Positions 8,701-15,800 of a DNA stretch of 64,000 bases are shown here, one piece after another. Position numbers and translations under genes: made by a program. Location of the stretch: positions 3,968,001 to 4,032,000 of the forward strand of contig OY781463.1 in NCBI GenBank assembly GCA_963676725.1, given 5' to 3'. Origin of the DNA: G963662905 sp963676725. GTDB lineage: Bacteria > Bacteroidota > Bacteroidia > Bacteroidales > WRLA01. The notes under the pieces were generated by a model. That model made no database searches and was not told where the DNA came from. It was given only the letters and a program-made list of their open reading frames with translations. Position 1 is the stretch's first letter. Each line of letters starts with the position of its first letter.

Positions 8701-11478
8701 ACTGAAATCGCCGCTCTCAAAGTCTTCTACGATCAATCCGATGCTCAAACTAAAGTCTTTGCTAGCAGTATAATGTGGCCCACTATTGGCCTCAAAACTG
8801 AAATTGGCGATGCTGCCGATTTGTGCTGTGGCAGAAATGCTGATCTCAAAGGTGGCGTTATCGGTTTCACCGGGGCTTAGTGTGCCCAAATCGGCACTGC
8901 TCGTATTGATCGTTATATCGGTGGATGTGGTGCTCAGGTTGGCCAAGACGCTGGCAGCAGAGGATTGTCCATTATTACTTACAGCTACGGTTATCGAGGC
9001 TGTTTCGCCTGGGTCTAAGCGCCCGTTATTGTTCCCTGCTGCATCATCGATGCTGATTGATCCGACTGCGAGGGAGGGGGCATAGAGTTCAAAGGCCATC
9101 GAACTGGCCCAAACATCGGTGCCGTCGGTGGAGGATATTGATAAAGAGACCATATGCCCATCGGGAATGGAATCGGCTACACTAAAGCCATAGCCATTGG
9201 TAATGGATTTGCTTTGGCCTGCAGTGATCGTGCCGTAGTTTTCTGTGGCATCGGTCAGCGTTATATAATTGTCTGTACTGCTAATGCTTACTACTGTGTT
9301 GGTCGCATCTTCGGAGCCTACGTTCTTCATCGTAAGGCTAAGGTCCATGTCGTCACCGGGGCTTGGGTTACTACTGCCACTGCCGTTGTCTAATATGTAG
9401 CTGTCTTTAATTACATAAGGGCCATCAGTCCCTGCCATTGTAATTTCACCAAAAAATGGTTCATAATTTTGACCGGTTACAACAATATCAGCTTCACCAC
9501 CACCCATGATTGGTGCATCAAAAAGCACTGTAGCCACACCTGCTGCATTTGCTTGGGCTGTACCTCGCAGTGTTCCACCATAAGATATGGCAACGAGCGA
9601 ATAAGCAGGAGCATTTACGACAAATTGATCAGAGCCAATAGGCATAACATCATAAGTAACCGGCATTGTTGGAGGCACACCAAAATAAACGCTTAAGGAT
9701 GGGTCACCCATCAGGGCATAAATTTCCCAGTAATACTGCACACGGGTACCGCCTTCGGTAACGGCAATATTGCCACCATACAATTGCTGTCCTTGAGTTG
9801 TAAACCAGTCAGCATAGGCTTCACCATGATCGTGGAAAAGTTTATCGTAAGAACCCAATCCGGTTCCTGCATAGGTAGGAGTAGCTGTTATAGCACCAAC
9901 ACCAACTCCCCAATAATAGTCTTCATCCCAATAGGTACTATTTGTTCCGCCAATATATCCCAAAGCACCTTTACCATCTGCCCTCAACAAGGTTTCGCCG
10001 AAACAGCTACCTAGTTCAAATTTATTGGTGAGGCAGCAGTTTCCAACCATCAGACAGTATTTATGCTCATTCTGAAGCCCGGGAACATCACTATTTTCGA
10101 AGGAAGGGTCATACCAACCTTCCCAACTGCCATGCGCAGTATAATTTGCATATGCAACACCATCGCTCACATGCTGAATAATTGCAGCACTTGCACTGCT
10201 TGATTCCGGATATAAATAAGTATGGCTCAGGAGACCATGAGCATTATTAAAGTAATAGGTAGTACCGTAAGTAATTTGTCCATTTCCATAGGTTGGGGCA
10301 TGGCCAGCATCTACACCGGCAATCATCACACATTCTCCAAGGAATGATGGGTCAGGGAATTCATATTTTTCATACTCAACGGTTTTTTCTACCTGAGGGC
10401 TCAATTCACTAACATTGGTTGCCGAAAAACGGCCATAATACATTTCAGGGATATAATCACCGTCATACTCACAATAGTATAGATCTGTAACATGACCCGA
10501 ACCATTAAAAACAGGAATTTGCGCCACATCGCCACAGAACAAAACAAAAGTAGGAGCAGGGTCATCCGGTGTTCCTGCATCGTAAAGCCCTTGAAGATAA
10601 TTTTTAATAGAAGTTGTTGTTGTTCCAACAGCAGGATTATTTGTATACGCTTCGATTACTGTAAAGCCTTTTTGGGTTTTCCATTCGACAAAGGGCTCTA
10701 GTGCTGTCTCAAACATAGGGTCTGATACAATAACATATTTGATTGGCAATTGTGTTATCTCATCCCTAAGTTGCATGGGTTCAAAATTAATGAGCTGTGC
10801 ATAAGCCTTCGTAAAATAAGGCGAATACAATTTCTGCTTCATTTTCAAAGTTTTCTGATAATTGGCATTCTCAAAAACCACCTTCACCCTAATATTGGAG
10901 TAGACCCTAATTTTTCCCTGAACAGGATTATATTGTACTGCATTGACATTAATACGCCCAAGCCTTATGGCACGCATTGTTCCAACTTCTTCTATGTTCA
11001 CCAACTGATTGGGGCTAAATGCATCCATTGCATAAGCCTCTGCATTATACTCAAATGGAGCGGAAGCGTTTTTAATTTTGGGCAATGAAGCTTGGTATGG
11101 GAAAACAGGATGTTCTATCCCCAGTTCTTCTAAAGTATATTCTTTTACTGTTGCGCTTAATATTTCAATTACGGGATTTGCATCCTGAGGTATTTCGATT
11201 AATTTTTTTAAAACAGGGAGAGATGGACTGCCCGGCACAATTGTACTCGCATATCCCTCTGAGGAAAGTCTTGTAAAAATATCTGTTCCTGTATTTTCAT
11301 AAGAAAACTCCAAGCCATTCAGTTCACTCGTGAAAGTAAAAGAGTCAAAGTTTTTTTCTGTCACAGACATCTGATTATTATCAGAGTTTGCAAAGCTAAT
11401 TTTCTCAGCAAAGCTTGCTTGTGTTCCAACACAAAACATCAGCAGCATTAAAATAGTGTAGTGATAAGTTTTCCTCAT
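5707..11478 (-). CDS. Gingipain-like C25 cysteine protease with large repeat region and T9SS sorting domain (copy A)
   Basis: 1,923 residues. After the signal peptide comes a C25 propeptide-like region (to about 225), then the C25 peptidase domain with the dyad His449 (TAHGSWEGW) and Cys482 (GNCCLTNKF; Cys481 is adjacent). An Ig-like domain follows the protease (about 600-685). Residues about 686-1858 form a block identical to the neighbouring copy B: CARDB/COG1361-like repeats, a jelly-roll/MAM-like domain and many PKD/Ig-like modules. The C-terminus is a type A sorting domain (VYPNPSRGVF to FTKRLLLRK). By family knowledge C25 enzymes are secreted endopeptidases exported by T9SS; specificity cannot be read here. 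No -7 box lies just upstream, where a 132-bp palindrome and the rhuM-like gene intervene. Confidence 0.92.
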   Translation of the reverse strand: MRKTYHYTILMLLMFCVGTQASFAEKISFANSDNNQMSVTEKNFDSFTFTSELNGLEFSYENTGTDIFTRLSSEGYASTIVPGSPSLPVLKKLIEIPQDANPVIEILSATVKEYTLEELGIEHPVFPYQASLPKIKNASAPFEYNAEAYAMDAFSPNQLVNIEEVGTMRAIRLGRINVNAVQYNPVQGKIRVYSNIRVKVVFENANYQKTLKMKQKLYSPYFTKAYAQLINFEPMQLRDEITQLPIKYVIVSDPMFETALEPFVEWKTQKGFTVIEAYTNNPAVGTTTTSIKNYLQGLYDAGTPDDPAPTFVLFCGDVAQIPVFNGSGHVTDLYYCEYDGDYIPEMYYGRFSATNVSELSPQVEKTVEYEKYEFPDPSFLGECVMIAGVDAGHAPTYGNGQITYGTTYYFNNAHGLLSHTYLYPESSSASAAIIQHVSDGVAYANYTAHGSWEGWYDPSFENSDVPGLQNEHKYCLMVGNCCLTNKFELGSCFGETLLRADGKGALGYIGGTNSTYWDEDYYWGVGVGAITATPTYAGTGLGSYDKLFHDHGEAYADWFTTQGQQLYGGNIAVTEGGTRVQYYWEIYALMGDPSLSVYFGVPPTMPVTYDVMPIGSDQFVVNAPAYSLVAISYGGTLRGTAQANAAGVATVLFDAPIMGGGEADIVVTGQNYEPFFGEITMAGTDGPYVIKDSYILDNGSGSSNPSPGDDMDLSLTMKNVGSEDATNTVVSISSTDNYITLTDATENYGTITAGQSKSITNGYGFSVADSIPDGHMVSLSISSTDGTDVWASSMAFELYAPSLAVGSISIDDAAGNNNGRLDPGETASITVAVSNNGQSSAASVLANLSTTSTDITINTSSADLGTLSPGETDNATFEISISATAQIGSIANFSFEANSGPHYTASKDFSLSIGLIVEDFESGDFSHYNWQTGGNAPWSITTNPVYEGVYGAASGDVSDNQDSELTISLDVTTNDSISFYRKVSSESNYDYLRFYIDGTEMGEWSGTMDWLKVQYPVSAGSHTFKWAYEKDYSQSSGDDAGYVDFIILPPFSTPTASAGDDGEVCQASGYTLSGLATNYTSILWESTGNGIFDDATSLTATYTPGSQDATVGTATLTLNAIGGSTTVSDDMVLTVHPLAGTPDQPTGDAVVCDQSINSTYKTMQLNEPGIMAYIWDLSPASAGTINSTDTSAVVDWDAGFSGLAYVKVKAENNCGEGDYSDAIEVSISEMPETAGTPSGDNQVCQAAQTVEYTTTGANNATSYEWALSPTDAGTITPNGTTATIDWSADFTGDAQLVVSGANACGAGPASDALTISISELPTPIVSGPDASCQNDTIDYSTTENAGCSYEWTVAGGTIVEGGQSHEVRVLWDSFGGCALSVTETIDASGCASTTELYNVAVEASPIPEISGPNSACAMEEGMVYSTTDVSGDSYEWTIIGGTITSGQGSNEITVNWDAAGNGTLELTQTNSNSCHGYAEAYIVAIHELPVAEAGADASIANGTTTQLNGSATGGSGSYAYHWEPADKLEDPDVSNPTTLALSSTTVFTLSVADNTGGCTGEDQVTITVTGGALAVEVSSDDAAICNGSSTILHALAGGGSGEYTYSWSSDPAGYSSTEQNPEVSPIENTTYFVEVNDGFNSITGQISILVNELPTQYELNGDNSFCEGSAGAVIGLTGSETGVVYTLYKDGGNTGITAEGTGNAISFAPQAVAGTYTVYAKNATTNCTQDMGSEMIVERMNLPVQPEQPQGPELVDLNTVQASSYSIAVSPNSSDYIWQLDPATAGTLTVDMTDVTITWDQGYLGTVLLTVQGVNDCGESAASTALSIAVDRLEGIEETSDGVITVYPNPSRGVFTIDGKNFTSNNLNIKIINSIGMCVYESDKVLFNNGLISLDLSELSNGVYFLVLQDEKIMFTKRLLLRK
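5905..9423 (-). repeat. 3.5-kb duplicated block, copy A
   Basis: This 3,519-bp segment matches 13081-16599 at a constant offset of 7,176 with no indels seen. I noted seven substitutions (8932, 9259, 9283, 9295, 9298, 9349, 9370), all at third codon positions and silent. Outside the block the two genes diverge sharply at the protease side and gradually at the sorting-domain side. Confidence 0.95.
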
Positions 11479-11511
11479 AAGAAATTTATTTAATGGTTAT
11501 TCTCTTCTTTT

Positions 11512-11643
11512 GGCAACAACGTTGAATGTATGGTGTCGTAAGGGATTACGGTGCTCAAACCTATCAGTTTACCCGCCGAATTTGAGGCGAGCGTAAACGC
11601 TCGAAAACCTCTGAATCCCTTATGCACTATACATATTGTTGGC
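11512..11643 (-). repeat. 132-bp imperfect palindrome (attC-like) downstream of the rhuM-like gene
   Basis: The arms 11512-11547 and 11614-11643 are imperfect inverted repeats sharing GGCAACAA-type ends and a perfect AGGGATT/AATCCCT core. A second hairpin (CGAGCGT at 11588-11594 with ACGCTCG at 11597-11603, flanked by GAGG/CCTC) is nested inside. Size, bulged arms and position right after the rhuM stop recall integron attC sites. The canonical GTTRRRY/RYYYAAC core is not clearly met and no integrase is in the window. It could alternatively be a terminator-like or other small palindromic element. Confidence 0.6.
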
Positions 11644-11653
11644 ATTTCGTGCA

Positions 11654-12646
11654 TTATTCCTCACCTTTCAATCGTTTCACTTCATTATCAAAATCAGACG
11701 TATAATTCTTATCCTGTATTTTTCGATACTTATCATATTCTTGTTCAGCTTTTAATTTAGCCTCTAATGCACTTACTTTTCCTTTGTCCTTTAAAATCGG
11801 AAAGTTTGATAATTCAAGGAATTGATGAAGGAAATTAATCCAATCCTGCATATTAGTCGGTATTTGTCTTTCTGCTCTGCTCTCTGCTAAATCAAGATAT
11901 GCTGAAACAATCCGATTAAGTTCTTTAATATGCTGTTCGTTTAAGTAGTTTTTTGCTACCGAAACATCTGATTTTAATATTTTGCCATCTGGCGCATGTT
12001 TCCAATTAGTCAATCCCATGTATATTTTTGTCGCATCAGCCGATGAATAAATAATCTCTGCAGCAGTTTTTCCTGTTATAGCCCAATGTAATTTATTTTG
12101 AACCGTAGTAAAAAAGTCCTTAGTCAATGTATCCGAGTTATCATAATCAATCGACAAAGCATAGATATCCGTAATCTTTTGATAGAATCTTCTCTCACTT
12201 GCTCGAATCTCTCGTATCCGCTCAAGAAGCTCATCAAAATAATCTTTTCCAAAATGTTTGCCTTGTTTTAACCTCTCATCATCTAATACAAATCCTTTTG
12301 TTATAAACTCATTTAATACTTTGGTTGACCATATCCGAAATTTGGTTGCCTTATTTGAATTTACTCTGTATCCAACAGCAATAATTGTGTCTAAATTGTA
12401 AAACGTTGTCTTATATTTTTTTCCATCATCCGCAGTATGTTCCAAAATGGAACTAACTGAATTCTCGACTAATTCTCCTGATTCAAAGATGTTTTTCAGG
12501 TGCTTGGTAATTGCGGGTCTTTGAACTCCAAATAATTCAGCGATTTTCTTTTGGGTCATCCAAAATGTTTCGTCCTGAAAGATTACCTCTATTTTTATAC
12601 TTCCTTCATCAGATTGATAAAATATAATTTCGGATTCTCTTGCCAT
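11654..12646 (-). CDS. RhuM-family (virulence-associated) protein
   Basis: 330 residues, the usual length for the RhuM family. The N-terminus has a winged-helix-like segment (FWMTQKKIAELFGVQRPAIT) followed by the conserved KATKFRIWSTKVLNEFI stretch, then a helical C-terminal half ending in a charged tail. The molecular function of RhuM proteins is unsettled; they are common on pathogenicity islands, near restriction systems and in mobile regions. No signal peptide or membrane segment is visible, so it should be cytoplasmic, unlike all its large secreted neighbours. It sits alone between the two C25 genes, with a TATATTTG box 14 nt upstream and a large palindrome directly downstream, which suggests insertion as an independent unit. 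Confidence 0.85.
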   Translation of the reverse strand: MARESEIIFYQSDEGSIKIEVIFQDETFWMTQKKIAELFGVQRPAITKHLKNIFESGELVENSVSSILEHTADDGKKYKTTFYNLDTIIAVGYRVNSNKATKFRIWSTKVLNEFITKGFVLDDERLKQGKHFGKDYFDELLERIREIRASERRFYQKITDIYALSIDYDNSDTLTKDFFTTVQNKLHWAITGKTAAEIIYSSADATKIYMGLTNWKHAPDGKILKSDVSVAKNYLNEQHIKELNRIVSAYLDLAESRAERQIPTNMQDWINFLHQFLELSNFPILKDKGKVSALEAKLKAEQEYDKYRKIQDKNYTSDFDNEVKRLKGEE

Positions 12647-12660
12647 TTAAGTTTTTGTGT

Positions 12661-12668
12661 CAAATATA
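12661..12668 (-). promoter_or_regulatory. Candidate -7 box for the rhuM-like gene
   Basis: TATATTTG on the minus strand matches TAnnTTTG and would place transcription start about 10 nt before the ATG at 12646. No TTTG is seen at the -33 position. Confidence 0.45.
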
Positions 12669-12824
12669 AACAATTTCACCTCGTTCCATGGTTGCACTGC
12701 GGTTTCTCAGCCAGCATGCTAACTTTAATCTATAAAACATAAGAGGCAAATATAAGAAACATAATAGGTTCCTTTACCTGAACCCGTCAGTTTTTATCTG
12801 CATCAACGATTTTCCTAAACAAAA

Positions 12825-12864
12825 AAGACCTGAAAGTCAGCCTTACAACTGCCTTTCAGGTCTT
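12825..12864 (-). terminator. Terminator of the second C25 gene
   Basis: A perfect 12-bp stem (12825-12836 with 12853-12864) with a 16-nt loop is followed on the minus strand by TTTTTTG. It lies 19 nt past the stop codon at 12883 and isolates copy B from the rhuM-like gene. Confidence 0.88.
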
Positions 12865-12882
12865 CAATGAAGTCAAAACAAA

Positions 12883-15800
12883 CTATTTCCTTAACAACAA
12901 ACGCTCTGTAAACACAAGCTTATCTTGTTGAATTATAAGATAATACACTCCATCAGAATAGTTTGACAAATCAACATCCAATAAGTGACTACTTTGCTTT
13001 ACACGATTGGCATCATATACGCAGGTACCAACAGAGTTTATTATTTTTATGTTTAAATTATTAGACGTTAGGGCTTTAAGATCAATAGTGAAGACTCCAC
13101 GAGATGGGTTAGGATAGACAGTAATCACACCATCTGATGTCTCTTCTATTCCTTCAAGTCTGTCAACAGCAATACTTAAAGCTGTTGATGCAGCACTTTC
13201 ACCACAATCGTTTACGCCTTGTACAGTCAACAATACTGTGCCAAGATAGCCTTGGTCCCAAGTGATTGTTACATCGGTCATATCAACAGTTAGGGTTCCG
13301 GCAGTTGCAGGGTCTAGCTGCCAGATATAATCACTGGAATTGGGGCTTACTGCTATACTGTAGCTACTTGCTTGTACTGTGTTCAAATCGACAAGCTCTG
13401 GGCCTTGGGGCTGTTCGGGCTGAACAGGAAGGTTCATCCGTTCAACAATCATCTCTGAGCCCATATCCTGAGTGCAGTTCGTCGTTGCGTTTTTTGCATA
13501 AACTGTATAAGTACCTGCTACTGCTTGCGGGGCAAAGCTAATTGCGTTGCCTGTTCCTTCTGCGGTTATGCCAGTATTCCCGCCATCTTTGTATAGAGTG
13601 TAAACAACGCCTGTTTCTGAACCTGTTAATCCAATTACTGCGCCGGCACTGCCTTCACAGAAACTGTTGTCGCCATTGAGTTCATATTGCGTAGGCAGCT
13701 CATTTACCAAAATGCTTATCTGGCCAGTAATGCTATTGAAACCATCATTCACTTCGACAAAATAGGTCGTGTTTTCTATTGGGCTAACCTCAGGGTTTTG
13801 TTCTGTACTGCTATATCCTGCTGGATCGCTGCTCCAACTGTAGGTGTATTCGCCTGAACCTCCGCCGGCAAGGGCATGGAGTATCGTGCTGCTGCCATTA
13901 CATATGGCTGCATCGTCGCTGCTTACTTCTACGGCCAATGCTCCACCGGTTACAGTAATCGTCACTTGATCTTCGCCTGTACAACCGCCTGTATTGTCCG
14001 CAACACTCAGTGTAAAGACTGTGGTACTGCTCAAGGCAAGGGTCGTTGGGTTGGACACATCGGGGTCTTCCAATTTGTCGGCGGGTTCCCAATGGTAGGC
14101 ATAACTGCCTGAGCCGCCTGTTGCGGAGCCATTCAGTTGTGTTGTCGTTCCGTTGGCGATCGAGGCATCGGCTCCGGCTTCGGCTACTGGTAATTCGTGG
14201 ATCGCTACAATATAGGCTTCGGCATAACCATGGCAGCTGTTGCTGTTGGTCTGGGTCAATTCTAGTGTCCCGTTTCCGGCTGCGTCCCAATTGACGGTAA
14301 TCTCATTGCTGCCTTGGCCGCTGGTGATCGTGCCACCAATAATTGTCCATTCATAGCTGTCGCCACTTACATCCGTTGTGCTGTAAACCATTCCTTCTTC
14401 CATCGCACAGGCGCTGTTGGGGCCGCTGATCTCCGGTATTGGGGATGCTTCTACTGCCACATTGTACAATTCGGTGGTTGAAGCGCATCCGCTGGCGTCT
14501 ATAGTTTCTGTGACACTCAGCGCACAGCCTCCAAAGCTGTCCCAAAGGACACGTACTTCATGGCTTTGTCCGCCTTCCACTATTGTTCCTCCGGCAACGG
14601 TCCATTCATAGCTGCATCCGGCATTTTCTGTGGTAGAATAGTCTATTGTATCGTTCTGACAGCTGGCATCGGGGCCGGAAACTATAGGTGTGGGCAGTTC
14701 TGAGATACTAATCGTTAGGGCATCGGAGGCTGGACCTGCGCCACAGGCATTGGCGCCTGAGACTACGAGCTGGGCATCGCCGGTAAAATCGGCTGACCAA
14801 TCTATTGTTGCTGTAGTGCCATTGGGGGTGATTGTTCCGGCATCGGTTGGGCTTAGCGCCCATTCATAACTGGTGGCATTATTGGCGCCCGTGGTCGTAT
14901 ATTCTACGGTTTGGGCTGCCTGGCAAACTTGGTTGTCGCCGCTTGGCGTACCTGCTGTTTCGGGCATCTCACTGATCGATACTTCTATCGCGTCGCTATA
15001 ATCGCCTTCGCCACAGTTGTTTTCTGCTTTTACTTTTACATAGGCCAATCCGCTAAATCCTGCATCCCAATCTACTACGGCGCTGGTGTCGGTGGAGTTT
15101 ATCGTTCCTGCAGAGGCCGGGCTCAGGTCCCAGATATAGGCCATAATTCCGGGCTCGTTCAACTGCATGGTTTTATAGGTGGAGTTTATGCTTTGGTCGC
15201 AAACTACGGCATCGCCTGTTGGCTGGTCGGGAGTGCCGGCCAATGGATGGACAGTAAGCACCATATCGTCGCTAACTGTGGTCGATCCGCCAATGGCATT
15301 AAGGGTCAAAGTAGCTGTTCCTACTGTAGCATCTTGGCTGCCGGGGGTATAGGTGGCTGTCAGGCTGGTAGCATCATCAAAAATTCCGTTGCCGGTGCTT
15401 TCCCATAAAATGCTGGTATAGTTGGTTGCTAAGCCGCTCAGCGTATAGCCGCTGGCTTGGCATACTTCGCCATCGTCGCCGGCACTGGCCGTGGGGGTAC
15501 TGAAGGGGGGAAGAATAATGAAATCTACATAGCCGGCATCGTCGCCACTGGATTGGCTATAGTCTTTTTCATAGGCCCATTTGAATGTATGGGAGCCGGC
15601 GCTTACGGGATATTGTACTTTTAACCAATCCATTGTTCCGCTCCATTCGCCCATCTCAGTGCCATCGATATAAAATCGTAGATAGTCGTAATTGCTTTCT
15701 GAGGATACTTTCCTATAGAAAGAAATACTATCGTTGGTAGTTACATCAAGGCTGATGGTCAGTTCGGAATCTTGATTATCGCTGACATCGCCGGAGGCTG

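Noticed and set aside
12691..12723. Imperfect inverted repeat (GTTGCACTG ... CAGCATGCTAAC) upstream of the rhuM-like gene, a possible second cassette boundary.
   Set aside because: The pairing needs bulges and does not match the palindrome at 11512-11643 or a canonical core site, so I do not list it as a feature.
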